From contig CBDFHN010000002.1 of NCBI GenBank assembly GCA_965247735.1, positions 62,001 through 126,000 of the forward strand: a DNA stretch of 64,000 nt. The letters run 5' to 3'. This DNA comes from JAOXRU01 sp965247735 (GTDB lineage: Bacteria; Bacteroidota; Bacteroidia; Flavobacteriales; Flavobacteriaceae). Shown piece by piece: positions 1-8,894 of the stretch. The first letter of the stretch is position 1; each line of letters opens with the position of its first letter. The notes beneath the pieces were generated by a model that saw only the letters and a program-made list of their open reading frames with translations, was not told the DNA's origin and searched no databases. Made by a program: the position numbers and the translations under genes.

Positions 1-43
1 ACCATTGCGATTCATTACCCTAGGAACACAACTAACTTTTTAA
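1..43 (+). CDS. SusC/RagA-type TonB-dependent receptor, last 13 codons only
   Basis: Frame 2 reads PLRFITLGTQLTF followed by TAA at 41-43. Ending in a beta-strand of the form P-L-x-x-x-T-L-G-x-x-L-T-F is typical of the C-terminal barrel strand of SusC/RagA receptors, which finish with an aromatic residue for outer-membrane insertion. A susD gene follows on the same strand, which is the standard susC-susD order. The rest of the receptor lies left of the window. The call rests on 13 residues plus context. Confidence 0.7.
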   Translation, partial: PLRFITLGTQLTF

Positions 44-344
44 TCCCCGTAGGCTTGTTGAGGCTAAAAGCATTTTTTCGGGAACCTAACTCATTTTTTT
101 GGATTAACCAGTTGGATGTCAAAATATAAAATGAGCCTACAAAAAGTTTATGACTCCAAAAAAGGAGCATAGGTCAAAAACATATGACCGATTTAACAAA
201 ATAAATAAAAACACATGAAACGAGCATGCTTAGAACTTTATCACTGAAAGGAAACTTAAAGTTCATGAATTCCAATAAAAATAGTGTGAGTAATGACTAT
301 AAGCGAACAGCATGTAACCGTTAAGAATCAATAAAAATAAACAG
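44..344 (+). promoter_or_regulatory. susC-susD intergenic leader with hairpin and two tiny ORFs
   Basis: This 300-base gap is unusually long for a susC-susD pair. It holds a perfect 8-bp inverted repeat, GAACTTTA at 233-240 and TAAAGTTC at 257-264. Two short ATG frames are present: 215-247 (10 codons, MKRACLELYH) and 265-324 (19 codons, starting MNSNKNSV). A smaller inverted repeat, GGTCA/TGACC, lies near 173-189. No TAnnTTTG box was found. The gap may set the receptor-to-lipoprotein expression ratio, or be a remnant; this is inference. Confidence 0.3.
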
Positions 345-1745
345 ATGAAAACAAAAAATAAACAAAGTAATTGGATCAGGAGTTTCACAATCCTAAAGCT
401 ATTACTAATGATACTGATCATTGCATCTTGTGAAGAGTTTGTAGTTATAGACGCTCCTAACGATCAACTAACTGGAGAAGTTGTATTTGAAGATAAAAGC
501 ACAGTTAATGCGGCATTAATACATATTTATACTCAGTTAAGAGATGAAGTAATTGCTACTGGAACTAGTTCAGGGCTAACCTATCTAATGGGTCATTACG
601 CTGATGAATTGGATTTATACAGCAACACTTTACCAAATGTAGAAGGCTTTCATCAAAACAATTTATTGCCTTCTAATGGCACGGTTTTAAACCTTTGGAA
701 CACTAGTTATAGCCTTATTTATGCCACAAATAGTATTATCGAAGGGGTGCAGAGCTCATCAAGTCTGTCACAAGAAGATAAAGATCAGTTTTTAGGAGAA
801 GCATATTTTATTAGGGCTTATGTTCATTTTTATTTAACGAATCTATTTGGTGCTATTCCATACATAGAAACCACAGCTTATACCGATAATAAAAAGGTCT
901 CTAAATTAACAGAATCGCTTGTCTATCAAAAAATAGAAAGTGATTTGCTAAAGTCCAAAAACTTATTGACAGCAGATTATATTGATTTTAATAAAACTAG
1001 ACCCAATAGGGCTGTAGTATTAGCATTTCTGGCAAGAGTATATCTATATCAGGAACAATGGGAAAAAGCACTCACAACGGCTGATGAAGTTATAAATACA
1101 GGAACCTATAGTTTAAATACGGATATCAGCACTGTGTTTTTAAAGAACAGTTCTGAAACCCTTTGGCAGTTTTCTCCAGGAATTACTGGCGCCAATACAC
1201 TAGAAGCTAAAACTTTTATTTTTAGTAGTGGTCCACCACCAAATTCTGCTTTGACAATAGCACTTATTAATAGTTTTGAAGCTGGAGATACTAGATTTAA
1301 TAATTGGGTGGGACAAATTACTGATGGAAGTACAACTTGGTACTATCCTTTTAAATACAAATTAAATGACAATTCAGGAACACAAGAAATGGCTATTGTA
1401 ATTCGATTAGCAGAATTATATCTAATTCAAGCGGAGGCAAATGCACAGTTAGGCAATATAACAATAGCACAAAATTCTCTAAATGTACTTAGAAATCGAG
1501 CAGGTTTACCCTCCATAACTACTTCAGATAAAGAACTGTTATTAGAAGATATCTATCAAGAACGAAAAATTGAGTTTTTCACTGAACAAGCACATCGCTG
1601 GTTTGATCTTAAAAGAACAGAAAAAGCGGAAGGTGTTTTGGAGTCATTAAAACCAAATTGGAACACTACCGATATGCATTTACCAATCCCAGAATCCGAA
1701 TTATTACTCAATCCAAATTTAAAACCACAAAATGAAGGTTACTAA
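345..1745 (+). CDS. SusD/RagB-family nutrient-binding outer-membrane lipoprotein
   Basis: Substrate-binding lipoprotein that caps a SusC TonB-dependent transporter on the cell surface. Seen: a hydrophobic signal ending in a lipobox (IIASC, lipidated Cys29) followed by acidic residues E-E, as in Bacteroidetes surface-exposed lipoproteins. The N-terminal half contains the YFIRAYVHFYLTNLFG helix typical of SusD N-domains. TPR-like helices follow (RPNRAVVLAFLARVYLYQE, about residues 217-236), and the C-terminal part has IRLAELYLIQAEANAQLGN and RKIEFFTEQAHRWFDLKR, hallmark RagB/SusD motifs. At 466 aa it is of normal length. Its last 14 bases overlap the S9 peptidase gene, implying one operon and suggesting that the cargo is peptide rather than glycan. 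Confidence 0.93.
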   Translation: MKTKNKQSNWIRSFTILKLLLMILIIASCEEFVVIDAPNDQLTGEVVFEDKSTVNAALIHIYTQLRDEVIATGTSSGLTYLMGHYADELDLYSNTLPNVEGFHQNNLLPSNGTVLNLWNTSYSLIYATNSIIEGVQSSSSLSQEDKDQFLGEAYFIRAYVHFYLTNLFGAIPYIETTAYTDNKKVSKLTESLVYQKIESDLLKSKNLLTADYIDFNKTRPNRAVVLAFLARVYLYQEQWEKALTTADEVINTGTYSLNTDISTVFLKNSSETLWQFSPGITGANTLEAKTFIFSSGPPPNSALTIALINSFEAGDTRFNNWVGQITDGSTTWYYPFKYKLNDNSGTQEMAIVIRLAELYLIQAEANAQLGNITIAQNSLNVLRNRAGLPSITTSDKELLLEDIYQERKIEFFTEQAHRWFDLKRTEKAEGVLESLKPNWNTTDMHLPIPESELLLNPNLKPQNEGY

Positions 1746-4407
1746 AAATACAAATACTATTAAACGGGGAATTTTAAGGTTTCGCATTCTTGAATTTTTA
1801 TTTTCTGTTATTTTGTTAGCTGCCTGTCCCTTATGGGGGCAGGTTAACAAAAAAAAAGAGCTCACAGTTGCAGATTATCATTTATGGGGGAAACTAAATA
1901 ATGAAAGATTGTCTGCTAGTGGAAACTGGGCATTTTTTGGAATGACATATACTTCAGGTTTAGATACTTTATTTTTAAAAAACACAAGTGATTTTAAGAT
2001 GTATACTTTCCCCAAAGGGTTTCATGGAGAATTCTCTTCTGATGAAAAATGGTTTGCATATCATAGAGGATCTAAAGGAGTAGGCTTGTTTAATATTGCA
2101 AAAGAAAAACGTAAAATATTCCCTGAGGCGTCTACATTTTATTGGGCAAAAAGCGATAAATATTTGGTTCTTTATCAAAAGAAAGAAAAGAAACTTGTGT
2201 TCTTGGATGTAGAGCAGAATAAAAAGCAAGAGATTAACGGTGTTACAAAATTTGTTTTTAATGATTCAAAAGATCAAGTAGCCTATATCCGTAAATTGGA
2301 CAACAACTATAGTTTAGAACTTAAAAGTTTGTCTAGTAAACAAAGTAGGATAATCTGCAAGACTAGCGCGGCTCTAGTGATGTTAAGGTGGCATAAAAAA
2401 AAGAACAGTTTTGTTTTTATGGAAGAACTTGATGAGGCTGGTTATAAAGAAAAGAACCATATCGTTCATTATTTTAATTCAAAATTGCAAAGTTTTGATC
2501 CAAGAAAAACCCACGATTTCCCAAAGGATTCTTATGTTTCCAAAAGTTGTATTGACACTTTTACAGATTTTTTTATTTCATCAAATAATGATAAAATATT
2601 TATTCCTGTTGGTAAACGGAGTCTTAACAATGACAGTCAAGTAACTAAGAGTGATAATGATGTGCAAGTTTGGCATTATAAAGATGAAGAAATTTATCCT
2701 AGAAGAAACATTTTTATCACAAACAAGAATGGAGTAAAACAGTGGGTTTGGGACATGACTTTAGATAAATTTACAAGCATAACTTCAGTTGCACACCATC
2801 GTTATATTCTTAATGCAACCCATACACATGCTTTGCTTTATAGTCAATTGGAGTATTTACCTGTTTTTGACCATCAGGGAAGATACTCAGATTTTTATAT
2901 TTTAAATTTAGATACTCATGAGAAATCTCTTGTATTAAAAAAACAAGAAACTAAATTTGAAATAATACCCTCAAGAGCTGGAAAATACTTCAGTTATTTT
3001 AAAGATGGGCACTGGTGGGCATATGATATTCAAAAAAAGAAGCACATTAAAATCACTAAAAATATTCCAGAATTATGCTATAGGAAATTTCCAGATAGAG
3101 TTATTGGGAAAACTCCGATTAGCTATCCTATATGGTCAAAAGACGATAAAAAAGTGTTTTTAAGTGGTCAACGTAATGTGTGGGAAATAACATTAAAATC
3201 ACTAAAAACGTATAACATCACTGCGGGCGAGAAAGACGAGCTGACCTATTCAATTTATGATGGACATCTAACCGATAGCTATTTGAGAACACAATTTTAT
3301 GAGCAAAGAATGCAATTGGTAGACAATAAAATGTTGGTTATAAAAGCGCTTGATTCTGTAAGTAAATATTCAGGCCTTTATCTTTGGAAGCAAAATAAAG
3401 GGCTATCAAAAATAGGCTTTGGCGATATCCGTATTGATAAAGTAGTAGTTAATAAAACGGCTACTAAAATTCTGTATCGAGAGGAGCGGTTTGATCAGCC
3501 TCCAAAGTTAGTTTTAAAGCAGAAAGACGGGACTAAAGAGTTCTTTCAAAGTAATACACATTATAAACAATTTGAATGGGGAAGATCAGAAATAATCCAA
3601 TATCAAAACGATAATGGAACAAAACTGCAAGGGATACTAATGTATCCTATAAATTTTGATCCTAAAAAGAAATACCCAATGGTGGTTTATCCGTATAACA
3701 TAAAAACAAGGGAGTACAATCAATATTTGAATCCTAAGCCTTTTGCAATCCATTCGGATAAAGCAATTGAGTTGATGTTAGCAGGATATTTAGTGCTATT
3801 TCCTGATATAGAGATTGAAGTAGGGAATACCGGTGTCTCTGCTGCAAATAGTATAATAGCGGCTACTAAAAAGGTAATGGAGAAGAACTTTGTTGATCCC
3901 AAAGGCATAGGTCTTGTAGGACATTCTTTTGGTGGGTATCAAGTTTTTTTTACGATTACCCAGACTTCTATTTTTTCTGCGGCTGTATCTAGTGCTGGAT
4001 TTTCTGATCTTGTTTCTCAATCTTTAACTGTAATGCCTGGACTTAGTTATGAGCCAGAAATGAACTTTATTGAGTATTATCAAACTGCAATGGGGAAACC
4101 TTATATGGAAATTCCAGATCAATATATTGCCAATTCTCCGATTTATCAGGTAAAAAAAATTAACACACCATTATTATCATGGTCTGGAAATAAGGATACC
4201 AGAGTAGATTGGAGACAGACGCGTTCCATGTACATTGCGCTTAGAAGACTTAAAAAAGAAAATGTCATGCTAATTTATCCAGAGGAGAATCATAGTTTCG
4301 TTAAAGAGGAAAATATATCAGATTTATCAATCCGATTGATGGACTGGTTTGATTACCATTTGAAAAAGAAAAAACCTAAAGATTGGATTGTGAAATTTAA
4401 TCAATAA
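1732..4407 (+). CDS. S9 family (prolyl oligopeptidase-like) serine peptidase
   Basis: Predicted exported peptidase of 891 aa. The N-terminus has a hydrophobic segment (residues 17-36) ending near LWGQ, consistent with a signal peptide. A long beta-propeller-like region follows, then an alpha/beta hydrolase domain of about 260 residues. The nucleophile motif GHSFGGYQ puts the catalytic serine at Ser732; Asp822 (SGNKDTRVDW) and His854 (PEENHSF) complete the triad in the order expected for clan SC family S9. The gene starts inside the end of susD, so the two are translationally coupled. With SusCD it probably trims peptides at the cell surface or in the periplasm. The exact substrate is unknown. 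Confidence 0.9.
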   Translation: MKVTKNTNTIKRGILRFRILEFLFSVILLAACPLWGQVNKKKELTVADYHLWGKLNNERLSASGNWAFFGMTYTSGLDTLFLKNTSDFKMYTFPKGFHGEFSSDEKWFAYHRGSKGVGLFNIAKEKRKIFPEASTFYWAKSDKYLVLYQKKEKKLVFLDVEQNKKQEINGVTKFVFNDSKDQVAYIRKLDNNYSLELKSLSSKQSRIICKTSAALVMLRWHKKKNSFVFMEELDEAGYKEKNHIVHYFNSKLQSFDPRKTHDFPKDSYVSKSCIDTFTDFFISSNNDKIFIPVGKRSLNNDSQVTKSDNDVQVWHYKDEEIYPRRNIFITNKNGVKQWVWDMTLDKFTSITSVAHHRYILNATHTHALLYSQLEYLPVFDHQGRYSDFYILNLDTHEKSLVLKKQETKFEIIPSRAGKYFSYFKDGHWWAYDIQKKKHIKITKNIPELCYRKFPDRVIGKTPISYPIWSKDDKKVFLSGQRNVWEITLKSLKTYNITAGEKDELTYSIYDGHLTDSYLRTQFYEQRMQLVDNKMLVIKALDSVSKYSGLYLWKQNKGLSKIGFGDIRIDKVVVNKTATKILYREERFDQPPKLVLKQKDGTKEFFQSNTHYKQFEWGRSEIIQYQNDNGTKLQGILMYPINFDPKKKYPMVVYPYNIKTREYNQYLNPKPFAIHSDKAIELMLAGYLVLFPDIEIEVGNTGVSAANSIIAATKKVMEKNFVDPKGIGLVGHSFGGYQVFFTITQTSIFSAAVSSAGFSDLVSQSLTVMPGLSYEPEMNFIEYYQTAMGKPYMEIPDQYIANSPIYQVKKINTPLLSWSGNKDTRVDWRQTRSMYIALRRLKKENVMLIYPEENHSFVKEENISDLSIRLMDWFDYHLKKKKPKDWIVKFNQ

Positions 4408-4414
4408 TAAATCA

Positions 4415-4449
4415 GAAAGGAGCCACAAATTGGGCTCCTTTCTTTTTTA
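4415..4449 (+). terminator. Rho-independent terminator after the S9 peptidase gene
   Basis: A 10-bp perfect stem (GAAAGGAGCC at 4415-4424, GGCTCCTTTC at 4433-4442) is followed by a T-run. It lies just downstream of the peptidase stop codon and also separates it from the convergent DUF6520 gene. Confidence 0.85.
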
Positions 4450-4471
4450 TTAAAACTAATAGAATACTCTA

Positions 4472-4747
4472 CTACTTTTTATAAACAAATCTTGGACATG
4501 TGGTGTCCAGAGGATTAAATTTCCCAAAAACCTGAACGGTCTGACCTTGGTCGTTTACTGCAGTACAAATGGGACCAGGATTTATGGAACATTCCACTTT
4601 TATCTGACATGGAACAGGGTTGTCAATGTATCCATCTATATTGGAAAAAGCTTCTACATTCGAACTTGCCGAAGTAGTAAAGGCAGTAGCTAAAGCAAAA
4701 ACGATTGCTAAAGCAGGAATCAAAAATTTAAAATTACTTCTTTTCAT
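4472..4747 (-). CDS. DUF6520 family small exported protein
   Basis: A 91-aa protein with a basic start (MKRSNFKF), a hydrophobic segment (residues 9-27) and a short secreted domain. The pattern PCQIKVECSINPGPICTA followed by a late Cys (TTCPRF) matches the flavobacterial DUF6520 family, which has no known function. These proteins commonly sit beside a MauE/DoxX-like membrane protein, as here, about 1.2 kb upstream on the same strand. The cysteines could form disulfides, which would fit a link to the neighbouring redox-type membrane protein; that link is inference. Confidence 0.75.
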   Translation of the reverse strand: MKRSNFKFLIPALAIVFALATAFTTSASSNVEAFSNIDGYIDNPVPCQIKVECSINPGPICTAVNDQGQTVQVFGKFNPLDTTCPRFVYKK

Positions 4748-4841
4748 AATTGAAAAATTTAAAAGGTTATAATTAAACGATCTACTCTTTTTTAACAGGT
4801 TTATGATCTTACACCCTGCATGCTGCTACTGGCCAGTGGCA

Positions 4842-5957
4842 TTATTTTAGGTTAAGATTTAATCGGACTAGTTCTTGATTTTTTCTGTAGGTTTTGTTAC
4901 TAAAATGAGAAGGTTTCAATTGGTATACTGAAAGCGTGTTTTCTATAAGTGCAACTAAATAATCTTCATATACTTGAAATTCTGATAATTTTTTTCCATT
5001 TACGCTGTAGAGGTAAAAGCTAAATTCATAAGTTTCTTTTTTCCAATTGTAAACATCTATAATTGAGGCATTATCCAGCATATCAGAGTTTTCATATTTG
5101 CCCAACCTGTTTGAGTTTATCAGTAGCAAATTATTACGGATTGTTGCGCTTTTATTTATAATAAGCGGAGGTGCTTTCATTTTAACCTCTCCTTTATCAT
5201 TTCTTTTGGATAATTGAAGCTGGGCTTTTTGCACCGTATCAATAGTTTTCCCTTTTACGAATAACTTTTGTTTGGAATCTAGGATCATAAATTGATTCCT
5301 GTAATAATATACATATCCGTGATTACCATTTTTGTTGGATGAAACCATCACACCATCAACACAAAAAACACCATCTATTTGTGTCTCTAGTAGTTCTGGT
5401 GCTAGTTTTAGTTTAAAACCATTTTCTTTTTCTATAATACCTAGTACGGATTTCCGTGTTTTCCTATTGATGGCTTTTATAAAGAGCTTATTAGAATCAA
5501 TAGGAATGGCTTTGGAAAAGTATGCAACATCTTGCATCCAGGGTTTTGCTATCCAATTTCTCATTTTACCTCGAAAAACACAAGGAACTGTTCCGTCCAT
5601 CACAAAAAAATAAGGAGCTCGTATTTTAACTTGTACAGTACGAAAAGCAATAGCATCCGCATTCAGTTTTATTCTTATATGATTGGTGTCTTTTGTTTTA
5701 AGATTGATTTCTAATAGATGGGTAGGGGCAGTATGATTTCCGAGATAGAGTTTTTCATTTTCAAAGCCTGCAATATAATAGGAATTGTATTTTAGAGATA
5801 AATCGTATTTTTTACTAACAGGATGATGTGGATACCTTCTTGTAAAGGCATTATTGCGATGCATGGTATTTTCTGAAAGGATAAATAGCAACACTATAGT
5901 AAGGATACTGATAGTTCCAATACTGAATAAATTAAAGAAGTATTTTTTGCTCTTCAT
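4842..5957 (-). CDS. Conserved flavobacterial protein, propeller-like, function unknown
   Basis: The open frame extends upstream, but the ATG at 5957 (MKSKKYFF) is preferred because it forms an ATGA overlap with the stop of the MauE-like gene; this gives 371 aa. A single N-terminal hydrophobic segment (about residues 9-28) suggests membrane anchoring or export. The rest is beta-rich with repeated short strands (for example LYLGNHTAPTHLLEINLKTK and FSFYLYSVNGKKLSEFQV), resembling a beta-propeller of the BF3164/TolB-like kind. No catalytic motif was recognised. Its position between MauE-like and DUF6520 genes suggests a small envelope operon. Confidence 0.6.
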   Translation of the reverse strand: MKSKKYFFNLFSIGTISILTIVLLFILSENTMHRNNAFTRRYPHHPVSKKYDLSLKYNSYYIAGFENEKLYLGNHTAPTHLLEINLKTKDTNHIRIKLNADAIAFRTVQVKIRAPYFFVMDGTVPCVFRGKMRNWIAKPWMQDVAYFSKAIPIDSNKLFIKAINRKTRKSVLGIIEKENGFKLKLAPELLETQIDGVFCVDGVMVSSNKNGNHGYVYYYRNQFMILDSKQKLFVKGKTIDTVQKAQLQLSKRNDKGEVKMKAPPLIINKSATIRNNLLLINSNRLGKYENSDMLDNASIIDVYNWKKETYEFSFYLYSVNGKKLSEFQVYEDYLVALIENTLSVYQLKPSHFSNKTYRKNQELVRLNLNLK

Positions 5958-6391
5958 ATTTTTGATTTTTGTTTCCATAATACAATTGCCAAAACAGCCA
6001 TAGCTATAAAAAACATATTGAAAATTAAATGTTCCGTCCATCCAAGTTTTTCTAAAATACCGCCACAAGAACAGGGGATGAAATCGCTAAAGGTTAGGAT
6101 CAAAAAGATATATGTGGTAAACATTAGCATTAATGAAAAACTGGCGTAGAGTCCAAGTAATCTGTATTTTGGATATACTAAAAGAATAGTGATTAGGAGT
6201 TCTGTAATAGGAACTAGCCAAACTATCCATTCTGCAAAGGCAGTTAATAATGGTGATTGTCCAAGTTGAATTTTAAACTGATTAAAATCTAAAAATTTAC
6301 TTACAGCGGCATAGGTGAATAATACAACATATAATAAGCTGATAATTTCAATACTATGTTTTTTTTTTAACTGAAGAGCTAAGAATCTCAC
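5954..6391 (-). CDS. MauE/DoxX-family redox-associated membrane protein
   Basis: A 145-aa protein with about four transmembrane helices. The N-terminal helix carries YAAVSKFLDFNQF, close to the conserved A-x-K-x-x-D-F motif of MauE/DoxX proteins. The loop before the last helix has PCSCGG, the paired cysteines characteristic of the flavobacterial redox-associated subgroup. MauE-type proteins are thought to assist disulfide formation or electron transfer in the envelope. The gene is translationally coupled (ATGA) to the propeller-like gene downstream. Confidence 0.82.
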   Translation of the reverse strand: MRFLALQLKKKHSIEIISLLYVVLFTYAAVSKFLDFNQFKIQLGQSPLLTAFAEWIVWLVPITELLITILLVYPKYRLLGLYASFSLMLMFTTYIFLILTFSDFIPCSCGGILEKLGWTEHLIFNMFFIAMAVLAIVLWKQKSKI

Positions 6392-6528
6392 AGGTTTTGC
6401 TTTTAAAATTTCCTTAGAACAAAATTGAAAGTTTATAATTACTCTTAAAGGAATAAAGCTTATCTGGAAAGGATTAAATGTATTGAAATGGAATCAATTG
6501 GTGTTAAATAGTAGGCAGGGTAGTCTTC

Positions 6529-7470
6529 TTATGATTTGTTTTGGGATTGTTTTCTAAGTGAACTTGGAGTATATTTAAATTGCTGTTTAAAAGCTCTTGA
6601 GAAATGAGGAAAACTTTTAAAGCCTAAATTATAAGCAATAACCTTCAATGACTTTTCACTATGTTGGATCAACATATTTGCTTTTTCTAAACGTTTTTTT
6701 ATCAAAAAGCGATAGATGGTAATTCCATATAATTGCTTGAATCCGTATTTAAGCTTGAATTCATTAGTGCCCAATTGATGGGATAAGTCTTTTAATGAAG
6801 GAAGTTTTTGCTCTAGATTACTTAAAATATAATCATGTACTTCTCTTATTTTTTGAACATCGGTTTGTTTCAAAATCAGTCTTTTTTTCTCCTGATCAAT
6901 TATATCAATGGCATTACCCTGAGAAGTATATTTAGGACTCTTGTATTTTTTGTTTTTGATAACCTCTATTATGGATACCAAAGTCATCATGTTTTCATTT
7001 TTTGGATTGAATAATTTAGTAATAGCACAAAAGGCAGGAATAACTAAATCTTGTTTGGTATTTAAAGTAAGTTCTGCAATTTTCTCATTATTATCTTTTA
7101 GGCATGTAATGATAGCAATCCAATCTTTTTTTGATTTCTCGGTGAGCAGGTCAATAAATGGAATTCCTTGAATTTCACTGTTTTTATAAAAGAGTATCTC
7201 TGATACATTAGTACTAAAATGAGATATTCTATATGCCTGATCTAATACAAACGCAATCTGTGTTAAATGTTTATATATGCCATTGAGATTAACATAGCCT
7301 TGATGAAAAAAGGATTCTTTTAATTCTTCGGACATCATATTAACTAAGATAGCGAGGGCTTCTAAATCATCTTTGTTTTCTGAACGCTTTATTTTATAAG
7401 AGAAGTTACCACTTGCTAACTCCAAGAGCATTTTGTGAATACTTTGTATGCGTTTTTCTCTTTGATCCAT
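6529..7470 (-). CDS. AraC-family transcriptional regulator with HAMP/PAS-like N-terminus
   Basis: The C-terminal 90 residues form a typical double helix-turn-helix: LKDLSHQLGTNEFKLKYGFK, then KVIAYNLGFKSFPHFSRAFK and the closing YTPSSLRKQ. The N-terminal part has a HAMP-like helix (LELASGNFSYKIKRSENKDD) and a segment resembling a PAS fold (YRISHFSTNVSEILFYKNSE). It therefore looks like a cytoplasmic one-component sensor-regulator; no transmembrane helix is seen. The frame could begin at a TTG at 7506, but the ATG at 7470 (MDQREKRIQ) is preferred. The target genes are unknown. Confidence 0.8.
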   Translation of the reverse strand: MDQREKRIQSIHKMLLELASGNFSYKIKRSENKDDLEALAILVNMMSEELKESFFHQGYVNLNGIYKHLTQIAFVLDQAYRISHFSTNVSEILFYKNSEIQGIPFIDLLTEKSKKDWIAIITCLKDNNEKIAELTLNTKQDLVIPAFCAITKLFNPKNENMMTLVSIIEVIKNKKYKSPKYTSQGNAIDIIDQEKKRLILKQTDVQKIREVHDYILSNLEQKLPSLKDLSHQLGTNEFKLKYGFKQLYGITIYRFLIKKRLEKANMLIQHSEKSLKVIAYNLGFKSFPHFSRAFKQQFKYTPSSLRKQSQNKS

Positions 7471-7546
7471 GGGTTTATTATTGAAGATTTTGGGGAACCG
7501 GAGCAAAATTTTAAACGTATTAAATATATGGTTCTTAATGTATTAG

Positions 7547-7936
7547 TTATGATGTGTTTTGGCTCTTATCTTGCTCTAAAAAGGCAGTAGCATCATCTCG
7601 ATTAGTAAACACCTTAGTTATTAGAGCAGGGGCACTTGTTTTTAGGTAAAACATAGAAATCAGCTGTGAAATTGGAGGGGAAACAACCAAGGCAACAATT
7701 TTAATTAATAGTGATCCTTCAAGAGCCAAATAATCCCTAGCTGCTTTGTCAATTTCGGCAATTCCTCTCATATCACAAAGTACTGGCATTATTTTTCCCT
7801 GCTGTAAATACAATCGGTCTTTAACAATCATTTTCGCAGCACTTAGATCAATAGTAACATTGTCTTTATAGCTAAAGAAAAGAATATCATCTTTAATCCA
7901 AAGCTCAGAATAAATATTTTCAATGTGATTACTCAT
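7547..7936 (-). CDS. STAS/SpoIIAA-like domain protein
   Basis: A 129-aa soluble protein with alternating strands and helices and no export signal. The segment MPVLCDMRGIAEIDKAARDY followed by a hydrophobic strand KIVALVVSP, with a late VFTNRDDATAFLEQ helix, matches the flavobacterial DUF7793/SpoIIAA-like STAS proteins. These are thought to bind small ligands or partner proteins; no phosphorylatable serine site typical of anti-sigma antagonists is obvious. It lies 76 bases upstream of the AraC-type gene on the same strand and may be cotranscribed with it. Confidence 0.6.
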   Translation of the reverse strand: MSNHIENIYSELWIKDDILFFSYKDNVTIDLSAAKMIVKDRLYLQQGKIMPVLCDMRGIAEIDKAARDYLALEGSLLIKIVALVVSPPISQLISMFYLKTSAPALITKVFTNRDDATAFLEQDKSQNTS

Positions 7937-8146
7937 ATATGAATAACTCTTTTATTTAGACAAAATTATAATTATAATCTTCTTTATTTCAATTGTTTAA
8001 CATAATGTGGCGAAGTTTTGTTAGCAAATCTTGTCTATAGCGGATTAATAATTGTCTTATAGGGATTAATCTATAAGTCAGTTTGATAATTCAATACAAA
8101 TGGTGGTAAATTTTATGCTCGTAACCTATTGTTTGGTTTAAAATTG

Positions 8147-8806
8147 ATGAGTATGGCTAAAGTAAAAAGGAATAATTTTTTAGAAACTGTGAATGAAGTT
8201 TTTACTGCTGCAAAAGATGCAGGAGTTTTGCATCTCTATGCTGAGGGTGATCATTTTTCTGGCAGAACTATACAAGTAAAAAACAAAGAACTCTTTCATT
8301 TTGGGACAACTGGATATCTTGGATTAGAACAAGACATTAGATTAAAGCAAGAAGCTATTGCAGCTATTCAAAAATATGGAACACAATTTCCTTTGTCAAG
8401 AACCTATATTTCTCATCCACTTTATAAAACACTCTCATTTCCTAAAAAGTTATTTGAAATGATGTCTAAAGATCCCAATTGGGAATTCATAGTGCTTTAT
8501 CTAGATCATGACTTGGTTGCTAAAGAAGCAGTTGCTGTGATGTTCTGTTATAAGAACGAAAAGTATACTTATGTTCCTGCCTTTGTGGGATTAGATTATC
8601 AGTATTTAAAAGAGTACCAAACTTACCGTCAATTGTTATATCAAACCATTAAAAGAGCAAAGCTACTAAACTTTCAAAAGATAAATTTTGGAATGACAGC
8701 TGCTTTTGAAAAGAGAAAACTTGGAGCTAAAGTCATCACTAAAGTTGCTTATCTACAAGCTAAAGATAACTTTTCAATGGAAATGATAGAAGCCATTGAC
8801 AACTAA
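8147..8806 (+). pseudogene. Collapsed PLP-synthase/GNAT bifunctional gene (in-frame internal deletion)
   Basis: Residues 1-96 (from the ATG at 8147) match the start of the alpha-oxoamine synthase family of PLP enzymes: LHLYAEGDHFSG, then FGTTGYLGLEQDIRLKQEA and TQFPLSRTYISHPLYKTL. From about residue 97 the protein becomes a GNAT-like C-terminal half (VAKEAVAVMFCYKN, INFGMTAAFEKRKLGAK). The whole PLP core, including the Schiff-base lysine region, is missing, although the frame stays open. Flavobacteria carry a roughly 800-aa aminotransferase/GNAT fusion, and this looks like that gene after loss of its middle. It cannot be an active PLP enzyme; residual acyltransferase activity is possible but unlikely. 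A TTG at 8129 would add six codons. Confidence 0.65.
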
Positions 8807-8894
8807 AGCCTTAAAATTCCATTTCAAATTTAACCTATATCAGTTATCGTGCTATGATTTTTCACAAACAAATTAACCTAAGGGGTTTAGTGCA

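Noticed and set aside
4820..4842. ACTGGCCAGT palindrome as a terminator or operator
   Set aside because: Ten bases only, without a T-run or a clear partner; left unannotated.
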